Assembly (NCBI GenBank): GCA_963970005.1
Contig: CAXAMN010021112.1
Span: 894,613-958,612 of the forward strand
Direction of reading: 5' to 3'
Length of the DNA: 64,000 bases
Source of the DNA: Durusdinium trenchii
Lineage: Eukaryota; Sar; Dinophyceae; Suessiales; Symbiodiniaceae
A program made the position numbers and the translations under genes. This document shows, piece after piece, positions 1 through 10,188 of the stretch. The notes beneath the pieces were generated by a model. It was given only the letters and a program-made list of their open reading frames with translations. It was not told the origin of the DNA and did no database searches. The stretch's first letter is position 1. Each line of letters opens with the position of its first letter.

Positions 1-1
1 T

Positions 2-844
2 GACGAAGAAGCAAATGAAGCAGTCTCTGTCCACAGCTCCTCCTCAGAGTCGCCCACCATCCCGAGTACACAGCAGCCGGAGGAAGATGACGCGCACATG
101 GAAGACGGTGACAAAGCAGTGGAAGGGAAACCACAGAAAACAAAGGAAAAAGATGTCGATGCCCTCACCTTCATGCAAACTGTCATCATGTCCTTTGTTA
201 GGGGAATGGAGCATGGCGAGCAGACGCTACCCACCAATGACCTCTTTGTCTATCTCCCAGTACAGATCCTGCCCGACCTGGTTGTAGCCATGGAGCGGCA
301 GGGCTTCACGTCCGCGCAAGTGAAAGGGGGCTGCGGCTACCGACCCAAAGAAGAAGGAGCTGAAGACAACCCTCTGCTCGTTGTGGGAGTGCACACCAAA
401 GAAATTGCTTACGACCGATACCCCCGAATGCCGGATACGTCCTGGGCTGAAAGAGCTTACTCTAGTGGTGCCCTTGACCCGTCTTTGGGACAAGCTTTCT
501 CGTTCCCTTCCCTTCTGCAGCTGAGGCTGCGCATCGAAGTCCCCTTGTGGAGAGACCTAGCAACTGCCAGACACCCCTCTGCAGACTTGCCTGCAGAAGA
601 AGACTCTGCCTCTGATGCTACCGGGTCAGCTGAGCGATCGCCCAGACTTGCGCTCCCGGTGCCAGTGGGGCTTGCTGAACCACCAGAAGCTGGCACTGAG
701 GAAGCTACTGAGGATGAGGACATGGCAGCAGAACCCAACTGTGCCTTTGCCAAGGGATACGGACGTTTCGGCATAGGCTATACTGGGCTAGCAACGGCGC
801 TCGGCAATTTTGAGCAAGGGACATCCAAGCAGAAAGTACAGTAG
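2..844 (+). CDS. Unrecognised acidic protein, 5' end outside the window
   Basis: The frame is open from the first bases of the window to a TAG at 842-844. The first 45 or so residues are an acidic Ser/Pro/Gln-rich low-complexity stretch. They are followed by a more ordered part (from about position 160) with the pattern DALTFMQTVIMSFVRGMEHG and later LPTNDLFVYLPVQILPDLVV, then a second acidic stretch (about 590-740). I recognise no family. The first internal ATG is at 98, but the open frame upstream and its matching acidic composition suggest the real start lies to the left. The next frame (about 835-1275) continues with protein-like composition, so this may be one gene broken by a frame change near 830, or one with an unseen intron. 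The function is unknown. Confidence 0.4.
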   Translation, partial: DEEANEAVSVHSSSSESPTIPSTQQPEEDDAHMEDGDKAVEGKPQKTKEKDVDALTFMQTVIMSFVRGMEHGEQTLPTNDLFVYLPVQILPDLVVAMERQGFTSAQVKGGCGYRPKEEGAEDNPLLVVGVHTKEIAYDRYPRMPDTSWAERAYSSGALDPSLGQAFSFPSLLQLRLRIEVPLWRDLATARHPSADLPAEEDSASDATGSAERSPRLALPVPVGLAEPPEAGTEEATEDEDMAAEPNCAFAKGYGRFGIGYTGLATALGNFEQGTSKQKVQ

Positions 845-1275
845 CAGCTCAGTGGCTGACCTCCGGGCTACGAGTTGCCATGTCCCGCACAGGGTGGAAT
901 CTGCTGTCTCCCCGCTATATGCTGACCAAAGTTCCTAGTGCTCTCCTCAGTAACTACTACTGCCATGGATATCCTTTCACTCCTGAAATGGAAGATCGCC
1001 CATATAACCAATATGGCCAACTCCTCTACTCGGAAGGCCGATGGGACCAGCTCTGTGCATGGCTCACTGGGAATTCCAGGTTTAGAAGTCAGCTCGCAGG
1101 CCACAAGCAGGCGCTTACAAACCACATCAGCTACAGTCAGGAAGCCTCCGACCCAAGTAATAAAGCTCGCCATACTGTCCCTCCTCCAGGAGCGGGAAGC
1201 TCCTCGTCTGCAGCAGGGTCTTCCTGTCACATCAGGCCTCCTCCACCGCCTCCGCCCTATGGGTGGTGGCAGTAG
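835..1275 (+). pseudogene. Possible frameshifted continuation of the preceding reading frame
   Basis: After the TAG at 842-844 the +1-phase frame is open and reads like protein: a Tyr/Pro/Leu-rich stretch (ATG at 880), then Gln/His/Asn-rich sequence, ending in a run of seven prolines before a TAG at 1273-1275. The frame is also open upstream of the ATG at 880, which is what a frame change in a single gene would give. No domain is recognised. It could equally be a chance open frame in GC-balanced DNA. Confidence 0.25.
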
Positions 1276-1985
1276 GGCGGTCTTCAGTAGGAGTCTCCAC
1301 ACACAGTCACCGTCTCCTAGTAACTCGACCTCCTCCATGAGATGGGTAGCCTTCGCCACCCTAATTCTTGTTGTCTAAATGTTCTCGTGATTTTCGCAAT
1401 GACAACATATTCGTTACCTCAGTTGTTTGGCCCAAGCAACTCGAGCAAAAACGCTCGGACTGCCGCCTACGCGACAATGCCGCCTGACCAAGACCGATAT
1501 GAGGTCAGTCTTGATTTGGTTACGATAGCAGGCACGGAATATGCAATGCAAGCAAATCTCGCCCAGCATGAGGATGTGGCAGAGCTGGAAGGACATTCTT
1601 TGCTTTGCCAACAGTTTCTGATTTGGATGTTTTCGGCTGTGAGTTGGAGCTCGACCTTCACACGCAGCAACCTCAGAAGCATTCCGCACCGTGCTCCTGC
1701 AACGGCCGCAACTATAAATTGTAGTTCGTCTCTGCATGGCAGATGGACACTCCATCTGGCAGTTCCAGGACGGTAGGGAAAGCCACCTCAAAGCTGTACG
1801 TGTCCCGGCCAACCCGCGTGGAGAAATGCTGACAGAGCCTTCCATGCTGCACCCTTGCTCCGGCATGCAGAAGTGGCAATGGGCATCCAACATGTAGGAA
1901 TTGCCGCCTGGCAGAGCTGTCAGCAACTGCAAAATTCATAAGTCTTGCAGAAGGGACCTTCCAGGGGTGCTACGTGCTGAGAGAG
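1276..1985. other. Spacer with short open frames only
   Basis: No convincing gene. A 144-residue plus-strand frame (1342-1776) holds a stretch around 1498-1605 with alternating hydrophobic residues and the pattern VSLDLVTIAGTEYAMQANLA, loosely like the first strands of a ubiquitin-like fold. Such folds can precede LRR domains in protist proteins, but the match is too weak to call. Confidence 0.2.
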
Positions 1986-1989
1986 GTGG

Positions 1990-2823
1990 CCGCCCGGGGT
2001 GTGTCCAGTACAGCCGAAGAGTGTTTGCGGAGTGCTGTTCCCTGGGTCGATTTGGTGTCAGTCACGAAACTGAGGACAGCAACGTCCTTGCACCAGGGGC
2101 ACAGCTGGGCAAATATGCATTTGAGAGTTGCCTCACGCTCACAGCCATCACCTTTGACATGGAAACCTCAAGTGCTGCCTGAAGGTGCATTTTGTGGAGC
2201 AGGCATTGAACAGCTCTGTTTGCCAAGTGACTTTCACAATATCGGGCCGTGGGCCTGTGAAAACTGCAAAAGACTTGTGGAGGTCAACCTCATGGGCACA
2301 GAAATCACAGCTCTGCTCTATTCCACCTTTGCCCACTTGTAGCCTCAAATTTGCATGTGGCTTCCACTACAACTCACGCAAATTGGCAAAGAAGCTTTCC
2401 TTAATTGTGTTGTACTCCAAGAAGCAGTCATCCCGACAGAGCTCAGTGACATGGGCAACCGTGCTTTCTGCTTTTGATTTCCGTCTTGCCAAAGGTCTGC
2501 AAACCGTTTTGGCTGCTACGCACCCAGTTGAAACGAGATGCGAAACACCAAGCCTGTACACGAGCACAGCAAAAAGGGAAGAAGGCCAAAATCGGTCATA
2601 AGACCGAAACCAAACACGCTAACGCGTCACTTCTGACGCCTTGGAGTCAATACTCGCATTGACACCGAGACCCAGTGCAAATTTCTGCGAGTGTGAGCAA
2701 CTGCAACGATTTACTTCCCTGGATTGGGGAGATATTAAACAGTGGGTGCAGGCAGAGCACAATGCTTTCTTTATGTGTGACAAATTTGAAAAACCCCTGT
2801 GGGTGGAGCTGCAGTCCATGTAA
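1990..2823 (+). pseudogene. BspA-type LRR gene fragment, frame-broken
   Basis: LRR_5/BspA-type repeats follow the pattern AF-x2-C-x2-L-x2-(V/I)-x-LP-x2-(F/L)-x2-I-x3-AF. They are visible in three different frames: FAECCSLGRF and LGKYAFESCLTLTAITF (2030-2160), GAFCGAGIEQLCLPSDF with WACENCKRLVEVNL (2176-2300), and IGKEAFLNCVVLQEAVIP (2380-2450). The block ends with a module like AEHNAFFMCDKFEKP (about 2750-2800), seen again at 5.0, 6.8 and 8.1 kb. BspA-type LRRs are usually surface or protein-binding domains. Moving between frames with stops in each indicates indels, so this is a decayed copy, unless small introns restore the frame. Confidence 0.6.
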
Positions 2824-3040
2824 GGTGGGTGCCTCAGCATCTGTCTTTAGGAAACATCCCTGGCCCCAGGAACAGTCCATGAGCAGAGTCAGAAGCTTTT
2901 GGCTCAAACAGGAAATGAAAGTAGTCTGCCACAAATGGAGCTCAACGACTCATCCAGGCTTAGCACTCCCCCTGAAATGGAGCCGGTCATGGACTGCTCC
3001 TTGGCACTGACAACGCTCTCGGGGTGACCATCAAGGTCTC

Positions 3041-3364
3041 TCTCAGTGGGCAGAGTTTGATCGATTTGAGGACCTAGAGGACCAGGTTATGGATTATCTG
3101 GCCTCAGTTACTGACCTGAAAGTGTTTGGGTGCTCCATCGACTTTCTGCAAAGTGCCACGCAGACATACCTTGAGGACCCAATCTGGGACAGGCTACAGC
3201 AAAGCATGGCATACACCGTTGTCTTCAAGGATAGCAGTGTAACCTGCTATCACAGAAACAACTCGAAGGATGGCCCGGACGGTTTGGAGTCGGTCAGAGG
3301 CATGTCCTTAACAGGGAGAGGTGGACCCGAGAGGGTCCGGGGGGACGTTAAGCTGCGAGTATAG
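3041..3364 (+). CDS. Unrecognised fragment downstream of LRR copy
   Basis: An open frame reads as protein (QWAEFDRFEDLEDQ, then MDYLASVTDLKVFGCSIDFL at 3089, then aromatic/Asp-rich sequence) before turning Gly/Arg-rich at about 3290, where the hairpin-dense region starts. It follows the LRR copy and could be its C-terminal extension or a chance frame. No family recognised. Confidence 0.25.
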   Translation, partial: SQWAEFDRFEDLEDQVMDYLASVTDLKVFGCSIDFLQSATQTYLEDPIWDRLQQSMAYTVVFKDSSVTCYHRNNSKDGPDGLESVRGMSLTGRGGPERVRGDVKLRV

Positions 3365-4200
3365 CGCAGGGGAGTTGCTGAAGGCCCCCGTCCCCAGCGA
3401 ACCGTGAATGTACACGGCACCTTGGCACTCCCTAGTCGGCGTGAGTTGACATGTTGGGTGGCCCCACATGTCACACTCTCGTGTTTACGCACATTCTTGG
3501 GTGATCGTGCGGTCTCGGTTCGCCGGATGCCGATCGGTACTCACGTGGTACGGGATCGACGGGGTCCCACCTTACCTGTCTAGGTTGGCCACAACCTCTG
3601 ATGACATTGGGGAACAGGCAAGGTCCGTGAACCTCTGAGGGATTCGCGGGGCAACCCGTTGGCTAACCGTCAAAATTCATCCTGGGTAGCCATGCTCACG
3701 GTGGACAAGACCGTCGGTTCCTCTCTAACCTTGTTAGAGTCCTGTTGCGAGACAGGTGTACCCCACTGGAGTGCATGGGATCGCTTAACGACCAGGTCAC
3801 CGACCGGTCCACTCTCTCCTTTGAGAGTACTGTAGGCTCAATGTACAGTCTGGTCACAGTTAGGGTCTTCTGCGGAGACTCGAGCTGTGCCCTGTGGGGA
3901 TAACAATGACGGGGTCCGGGAACCTATGGGAGCATCACGTGTGGGTTGCCTTGGTTGGATGTGGTGAACATCTTGGGTGAAATGAATGGGTCCGTCTCCA
4001 CGTCCACTCGGGTTGTATGGGTTACTCTGTACTTCCTTGGTGGAAATGAATGGGTTCGGTCCCACGTCAGTCGGTGTCCACTCCTTCCTTTGCTTCTCTC
4101 GGCACGTGGTGTGGAAAGGGGAGCGCCTCTGACTGCGCCAGGTGTGTCTCTGGCCACTGGTAGCCCAGTGTGCTAACACCTGGAGGCCAAAGCTTCCAAG
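3290..4200. other. GC-rich, hairpin-dense region of unknown nature
   Basis: No gene is visible. The stretch contains many short perfect inverted repeats. They include GGACCC-GAGA-GGGTCC (3324-3339) and CGGG-GCAA-CCCG (about 3648), both closed by GNRA tetraloops, and also CTCTAAC-CTT-GTTAGAG (about 3723), AGGTTG-GCCA-CAACCT (about 3582), CCGTG/CACGG (about 3402) and GACATGT/ACATGTC (about 3448). A 35-bp motif beginning GAAATGAATGGGT is present twice (about 3980 and 4045). Part of the segment (about 3485-3560) recurs inverted at 8517-8600. It may be a structured RNA gene, a non-autonomous repeat or an intron of the LRR gene. I could not match it to rRNA, RNase P, SRP or group I/II introns. Confidence 0.45.
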
Positions 4201-4234
4201 CGGCCCTATCCATCATGTTCCGCTTGCCGTTCAT

Positions 4235-5110
4235 GTCCCTATGAACCCAGAGGAAATCGTCCCGGAAGGGGCTTTTGCAGGGTTCCGCGTCTGCGACATG
4301 TCAGTGTTGAGTCAGGTATCAGGCTCATTGGAGCAGAAGCTTGGCAAAATTGTCGACAGCTCCGCATTGTCAAATTGCCGGCCACTCTTGTAGGCATTTC
4401 CGATAACGCCTTTCGTGACTGCAAACTACTAAACAGTGTCTCGGCTCCTGGTTGGCGAGATTTTGGATACAAAGCCTTTGCGGAATGCTGCTCCTTACAA
4501 TGGGTGTATGCATCGGAAGGGGTTGCAAATATGTTCAGCAACGAAGCCAAGTTCGGGCAATACCTCTTTCAAGGGTGTATTAACCTTGCTGAGTTTACCT
4601 TGAGTGAGCTTCCACCCCCCCCGAGGGTCAACACTGCAGGCCAGGACCAGTGAGCTGGCGCCGGGCTGTCTTAGCTCTACGGGAATCACCGCACTCGCTC
4701 TCACGAAGCATTTTACAGCTATTGGAGCGCATGCGTGTGACAGTTGCCGACTGCTTAAGAGTGTAGACCTTTGCAACACCAATGTTGAAGAAATTCCGGA
4801 ATTCACCTTCGTGCACTGCACTAGCCTCAGAGAAGTTCTCCTTCCGCCTACTCTCCATACAATCCGAGTTAAAGCCTTTATGAACTGTGCAGCCCTTGTT
4901 GAGCTTGCAATCCCGCCCTCACTAAGATACATTGGAAGTAGGGCTTTCTTGGATCGCACTGCTTTTAAAAGGCTCGCCAAGATGCCAGGAAGGCACAAAT
5001 GGCGAGGAGTCTATGCTGAAGAAAATGCTTTCGCCATTTGTCCCAATATGAGGTGGCCACCCTGGCTGCATATGATCCCGGACATGGGATACACCCCTGG
5101 TCTTGGATGA
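4235..5110 (+). pseudogene. BspA-type LRR gene fragment, second rightward copy
   Basis: LRR_5/BspA repeats run through at least two frames: PEGAFAGFRVCDMSVLSQ (4263-), then ISDNAFRDCKLLNSV and FGYKAFAECCSLQWVYASEG (4395-4520), then from 4604 an intact run to TGA at 5108-5110. This last run contains CDSCRLLKSVDL, FTFVHCTSLREVLLPPTL, IRVKAFMNCAALVELAIPPS and IGSRAFLDRTAF. It closes with the recurring end module WRGVYAEENAFAICPNMRWP and PPWLHMIP. The last 168 codons read cleanly, so this copy is the best preserved. Frame changes at about 4380 and 4610 break it unless they are intron boundaries. Family role (known): extracellular or surface LRR. Function here is unknown. Confidence 0.65.
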
Positions 5111-5379
5111 AGACAAGCCTCTCTGACCACAGCTATCGCGGTCTCACTGTCACTCATCAAGAGTCTGGGCGCGCGCCTTAGCTCGAGTCCAGAGTGGGCC
5201 AGAAGCCACAGCAGGCCAAATACCATGAGTAGAGCTAGCTTCGGTTGCAAGCATGTTGCACTAAAGCACCCGAATAGTGTCGCTCCGTGACAAGGGAGGG
5301 CACAGATCAATGCCCTAGCGTTCGGCTCGGCCAGAGCAGGATGCAGCGCACCCAAACCGAGGCTCGCCGGACGGCAGCA

Positions 5380-5545
5380 TTCTGGAGGCGGGCATTGTCG
5401 CACTTGCCTTGCCGACAGACTTCACCAGGATAGGTTCCACCGCCTGTGCGAGCCGTCAACAGCTCAAATTGTGATCTGTCCCAAACTGAGGATCACGGCA
5501 AAAGAAGCCTTCCTTAAGCGTACCTCTCTACAGGAGGTTTCCACT
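5380..5545 (+). pseudogene. BspA-type LRR remnant
   Basis: A short piece with LRR_5 signature in mixed frames: IVALALPTDFTRIGSTACAS (about 5395-5455) and ITAKEAFLKRTSLQEV (about 5490-5540). It has the same direction as the two preceding copies and decays into unrelated sequence. Probably the start of a third tandem copy or a partial duplication. Confidence 0.45.
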
Positions 5546-6580
5546 CCTGTTTTATATGGTGCTATGCGCTGTTGCAGGCAGTACGCACTTTCGAGCAAAG
5601 TACAAGCAAAGAAAAAGCAACACATGGCGAAGGACATATGTCCTTGACAAAGGTGGGTAACTCGTCTAGTCCAAGCAGCACCGAGAGTTGTCGGCCGATG
5701 CCAGTGATCAATGGAGAGAAGACTTTCCAGACCTGCCCCAAAGACCAGCAATGCTTTCGCAGCGGGAATGGTGGATAAGCACACCGCCAGCAAGCTACGG
5801 CAAGTGAAATGTGCAAACACTAAGTAGGATCGTCAATCTCTTTTCGCCATTCGCAATACAGTGAGCCAATAGGAATGAGAGCCTTAGCTCCTCGTTCCCA
5901 ACAGGCGGGTGGTAGAGAGTGGCAATGGAGGATGCCCAGGGGGAACCTTAGTTCCCTCTGTTGATGTCCGACATTTCCTATTTTGTACAAAGAGGTACAG
6001 ATACCATGCTAGGATAGGTTCAACGTCTCACCTGTTTCACACGGGCCTTGCACGCAACAGAACAACTTTTGCAATGACGCAGCATTTCACGAAGTTAGGG
6101 GACACCCCGTTTTGGCACCTCGGTGTGCCGAAGGGTGCCGAGATGACCTCCCTTCCGGGGGGAGTGCCTTTCGCACCCTTACCTGCAGGCTTCCGTCGTT
6201 TGCTATGGCCGCCACTGTCTGAACACTACCAACTAATATGCCTCTGGACTTGTTAGTGCAACCAGTTGAATGGGTTGTGCTACAAGAAAGGTTTTTTCCA
6301 CGGCATGAAGCATAGCAACCACTGATCCACTTTGACATGGATACAACCGGCGTTGGAGCATATCAATGCTCGGGACCTGCATCGTGACCATGTTTTTGCC
6401 ACACCGTGCAGTGGCCGCTGGTCACTGGTAATTGAGATGTGAAGTCCATTTGAAGACTTTTTGGAGACTTTGCTAGAGCACAAACCCGCGCTGCCATGCT
6501 CTTCGTTCGAGAATTCAGGCCCATTGATAGTCAGTAGTTTTCGTTTCACTTGTTTCACCTTAGCACAGAGGAAAGACTAC
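5546..6580. other. Spacer between convergent LRR blocks
   Basis: Only short frames without recognisable content. This is where the right-pointing and left-pointing LRR blocks meet tail to tail. A strong local hairpin lies near 6115-6145 (GGCACC/GGTGCC with an inner CTCGG/CCGAG). Confidence 0.3.
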
Positions 6581-6581
6581 A

Positions 6582-6735
6582 AGATGGTGGAGACTCGGCC
6601 TGTGGGCTGTGGTTTGCGGTTGTTTTGTTGTTGGGTTGTCTTTGTCCTTTTCTCCACCATCTGACTGTATTTCCCTTCCTTCAATGATGACCTGGGCACC
6701 ATGCCCACACGGCGTCCGTACTCGTGGAAAAAAAA
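6582..6735 (+). repeat. SINE-like variable-stem repeat, copy A
   Basis: A perfect 12-bp inverted repeat (AGATGGTGGAGA at 6582-6593, TCTCCACCATCT at 6651-6662) encloses a TG-rich loop. About 24 bp later comes the constant 3' box (GATGACCTGGGCACC ... GGCGTCC ... CTCGTGG, 6686-6727) ending in A8. The same plan with a different stem sequence is found at 10.0, 10.8, 11.2 and, inverted, 12.6 kb. Confidence 0.65.
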
Positions 6736-6755
6736 GTACTGTCCAGTCAATCCCA

Positions 6756-7378
6756 TCAGGAGGGATAGTGAAGCCACCAAGGGATCACAAGCTTAAAACA
6801 AGACTCAAAGGCATTGTACGCGGCACACGGGCGTCTCCAGGTGGCTCGCACTAGTCTGCGGTTGCGCAGGCAAGACAACAAAGCACACTCTCCAAAGGCC
6901 CTGTGCGCTATGTACCTGAGCTTGTCAGGAAGATCTCTGCTGGTAATGGCCAGGCAACCTACAAATGCCTCTGCCTGTATTTTCTGCAAGGTAGGTGGCA
7001 GGCTAACATCCACGAGCTGCGTACAGTGCGAGAAGGCAGCATGTTGATTGTGTTCAGAGAAGTGTTGGATGTGGTTTGCAATTTTCATGAGCTCTGTGCC
7101 CAATGTGTTTGGCCTCTATCCCCAGGGTCACCCGTTGGGTGCCCGACAAACCGGTCCCGCCCTGTGCGAGGCAGGAGCAGTTGCTCCAGTTTGGCGCATC
7201 TTTCGATTGCATACGGTCCAATCACGGCTCCTTCCGCTATCTCACTAGTGTTGCCTTTGATGATGCCAACTTTTTCCAGGGCACAACATTCTGAGAACTC
7301 CAAACAAGACACAGCCAGGCATTTCTTCCATCGTGAGTGCAAATCAACCTTGAAAGGCCGCATACTCCACTGCAACAA
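6756..7378 (-). pseudogene. BspA-type LRR gene fragment, leftward copy
   Basis: Reading the minus strand: FSECCALEKVGI and GPYAIERCAKLEQLLLP (7378-7160), then in another frame FSHCTQLVDVSLPPTLQKIQ, AFVGCLAITSRDLPDKLRYI and HRAFGECALL (7060-6880). It ends with the module AAYNAFESCFKLVIPWWL (6830-6760), homologous to the ends at 2.8 and 5.05 kb. Two frames are needed, so the copy is broken or interrupted by a small intron near 7090. It points toward the plus-strand copies. Confidence 0.6.
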
Positions 7379-7924
7379 CCGTGTCCGGGAGCTTGACAGT
7401 CTGTGGTGAATGGCAATATCGCCAAGTTTCCCGGTCTACGGTGTGTAGACTGGGTTCTAGACATGTCGGAGCCGCAGCACCGACGAGAAGGCTCTAGCAT
7501 GTCCCATTGGTGACGGATGCTAACTGGCGCTGCAATTTCGATGTCAGTGCCTGCCATGGTTGCGAGGATCAAAGGATACTGGCAACATGACCGTCGCACA
7601 GGCACGAGAGCAGGCGTGGTGTGGAGTGTGCCGAAGAAGGTACCGCTGCAGCCCTGGGTCACTCGAGCGCTTCAGAGTACGGTCTATCATGCAAGCCCCA
7701 TGAACTAGGTGAAACAAAAGGGTGAAACGTCGCTGTTCCTAGTGCGAGTTTTCTGTACACTGTATCATCCCTGACCACCTCTTGGAAGGCAGCCAGGGGA
7801 GCTGGCTATCTACTCAGTAGCGCGGGCAAGGCCGGCAGAAGGGTCGAAGGGCATAGACCTTCTGCTATTCTACCACTGGGCCAATGGTACTGTAGCACGG
7901 TTTGCTTTCCCAGGTCATCACTGT

Positions 7925-8345
7925 TTACGAACGTGCCGTATCACTCAGAGTGGCTTCTGCACAACTGATCATGAATTCTTCCCACTCTTCTTGCACTGCA
8001 TCTGGCTTGGGAAGAGACCGAATCCACGATGGGAGTGTTAATTTGGTGCACATCTCAAGTGTTGTGCTCTGCATGGGTCCCCCTCCAAGTTCCTTTCTTG
8101 CCCATTCGGACGAGTTTGCAGAGTTGTGTACAGTCAGCAAAGGCTCGCTTGTCGATGTACAGCAAGGCAAGTGGAGTGTGTAGGACTTCTAGTGAGCTAC
8201 ACTTCATGCTTCTCGACCAATGCGTCTCAGGGTCTTGGTCAGTTTGAGACACTGTAGTTGGGTGCAGCCTGCAAAGGCGTTCCCTACGATTTCCTGAATG
8301 CCAGTGCGGGAGATGTCCACCGCTGCAACCTTGTGCAGTGTTCAA
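7925..8345 (-). pseudogene. BspA-type LRR gene fragment, second leftward copy
   Basis: The minus strand reads LLYIDKRAFADCTQLCKLVR then GKKGTWRGTHAEHN (8200-8055). This is the same end module as at 5.0 kb (WRGVYAEENAF). It continues in the adjacent frame as TLEMCTKLTLPSWIRSLPKP and an acidic tail (8060-7925). The frame change at about 8060 falls inside the conserved module, which argues for a disabling indel. Confidence 0.55.
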
Positions 8346-8516
8346 AGGCAGCTGGTCCGATCCAGCTGAAAGTCAGCTGGGAGATCAATCATTTCTAGCC
8401 CTGTCCCTAGGAAGCAGCCTTCTGGAAAGACCCGATTCGGGTCTCGTGGGTTATATTTAGTCCTTTCCAGGCCAATTGTCCGCAAGGTACGGCATTTGTC
8501 AGACCTTCAGGCAGTC

Positions 8517-8600
8517 GGTCCCGCACCACGTGTGTACCGATCGAGACAACCAAGTCACCGGGAGTCCCGCACGATCGCCCAGCATCAATCCGCAAAGAAA
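8517..8600 (-). repeat. Diverged inverted copy of part of the 3.5-kb hairpin region
   Basis: The reverse complement of about 3485-3560 aligns here: the words ACCACGTG, GTACCGATCG and GCACGATC recur in the same order and spacing. Since the LRR copies on either side are also inverted relative to each other, this segment probably moved as part of the LRR duplication. Confidence 0.5.
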
Positions 8601-8625
8601 GATGGGGGTGTGACCTGTGGGGCGG

Positions 8626-8748
8626 ACTAGGGAACCAAGGTACCGTTCACCAATTAGCAGAGTTTCCATCCTTTTCATGATGAGCTGGGCACACCGCCCA
8701 CATGGCGTCCGTGCTCGTGGAAAAAAAAACTAGGGAACCAAGGTACCG
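8626..8748 (+). mobile_element. SINE-like repeat, copy B: short insert with 20-bp target duplication
   Basis: ACTAGGGAACCAAGGTACCG occurs at 8626-8645 and again at 8729-8748. The first A of the right copy may belong to the A-tail. The insert between is about 83 bp. It carries the family's 3' box (GATGAGCTGGGCAC ... CACATGGCGTCCGTGCTCGTGG) and an A9 tail, but no stem-loop, so it is 5'-truncated. A 3' A-tail, 5' truncation and a long target duplication are the signature of LINE-type target-primed reverse transcription (known mechanism). This copy therefore shows the family is or was retroposed. Confidence 0.8.
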
Positions 8749-8749
8749 G

Positions 8750-10005
8750 GCCTTCAGCAACTTCTCCTCTGCGCTTTTGATGCAAGGCGCCCGTCCACAT
8801 CCGATGCAGCAAGAGCATTTATGGTCTGCGCGCAGATCCATGGGAGCTTTAAGCAACAGCGTTGTTTTGGATCCCCCAAGATTGCTCGAAAGAAGAGTTG
8901 CGAGGGACTGCTGGAGTGAAGGCAGACTTGAGATCCATGTCTTGCTGCGCCTCTTCATGAGAATATCTCCCCGTGGGCATTGAGTGGGGGAGTGGGATTT
9001 GCTAACCATGCGAAAAGGAGTGTTCGAAACACTCCAGCATCAGTGAAGGGGCAGGAGTCAGTTTGGCAGCTTGCGAATGAAATGCTTGCCTGAGGGCTCC
9101 CTCCATGATATCTCCTCTGATCTCGGCTCAAGCCTACAGCATTAAGCCGCAGAGGGGTGACGGCCCAGCGGAGAGCTAGCCTTTGCTAACCAACTGTGAT
9201 GGAGTGCGAGGAACAAAGGGAACATACCGCTGAAAATGAAACGACTAGCTGGTCCAGCTTTGCGATGAGACCAGGTCCGTTCCGTGTCATTTCTCTCATT
9301 GACGCTGTCACCTGGTCTCTCGTGCTCCTTGCCTCCCCCGCTGGGGGAGGCTATTTCTTGCTTGCAGCTGCTCCGACCCTCACGGTGCCACCGCATGTTT
9401 TTGGCATGTCTTCGTAGCAGCCTCCTTAGAATTCCGTCTTGGGACTCAGTTGCAATACTTGCAAACCTCAGTTGCAAGTCAAGTGGAATATTTGCAGGGG
9501 CAGAGGTGAGAGGCCACCTGAACCTCCTACTCCCTCTCGCTAGTCCAGGGTCTTTGCTCCACATGGCTGCGAGGCTGCAATGCCCTTTGTCGCTCCTCCC
9601 TTGTCCCCCGACCGGCATCCCAGGTGCGCTATGACCAAGCCAAAGACACGAGCAGACTAAAATTTTGTCTCGCAGGTGTGAAGAGTTCTTGACACGGTAT
9701 TGGTCACCTTGAAAATACTCACAAGGTCGTTGGCGCGTACGCATTCTTTGATACAAGTTGTGCCGTGCCTTGCTTCGCATGGACCTTAACAGAACCTGAT
9801 TTGAACCTCACTCTTGCTTTCAGTCTGCTCATGCATACGTAAACGCTGTGCACTTTCGGTGGGACACCTTCCTGCCAACAAGCAGAATGCAGTCTTGTCC
9901 TGGACGTCCTGTACTGAGAGCGGCTTGAGAAGAATTCATCGCCCCGTTTCACTTCTGTGTTGGACTTCGGATCTGCACCTTTTGCTCTTTAAGACTAGAG
10001 CGGAC
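8750..10005. other. Spacer; one unrecognised minus-strand frame
   Basis: The longest frame (minus, 9780-9142, 212 codons) has a protein-like middle (LDLQLRFASIATESQDGILR, then RRHAKNMRW) but no family I recognise. A minus frame ending in copy B (about 9009-8730) has a Cys-rich patch (CSCCIGCGRAPC). Neither is well supported. Confidence 0.2.
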
Positions 10006-10188
10006 ATGAGCCTGATCTGCTTGGTTTCTGTGGCTGTTTTTTGTTTTTTGTTTTTGGTTGGTTTTGTGTGTTTTGGTTTGGTTCCGTTGCTCTCGTTTGT
10101 CAGGCTCATTTCCTCACACTCCTCATACGAATTCGACCCGGTGACTTGTGCCTCTCGGCACACATAGCGCCCCTACCCGTGCAAAAAA
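10006..10188 (+). repeat. SINE-like variable-stem repeat, copy C
   Basis: A 10-bp perfect inverted repeat (ATGAGCCTGA 10006-10015, TCAGGCTCAT 10100-10109) around a TG-rich loop. The 3' box begins GGTGACTTGTGCC (10140) and ends ACCCGTGC plus A6. The box is closer to copy D than to A, B or E, so there are two sub-families. Confidence 0.65.

Noticed and set aside
2885-2915. Dinoflagellate spliced-leader relic
   Set aside because: Only TTTTGGCTCAA matches the end of the leader; the upstream half is absent. Family-2 repeats contain a similar TTTTGGCTCC word by virtue of their palindrome.
3290-4200. Ribosomal RNA fragment
   Set aside because: GGGATAACA and GACGGGG words and a GAGA-loop hairpin recall large-subunit rRNA, but order and spacing do not fit and no long conserved rRNA block is present.
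6105-6150. Large-subunit rRNA-like word TTTGGCACCTCG
   Set aside because: Isolated match inside a local hairpin; the flanks do not resemble rRNA.
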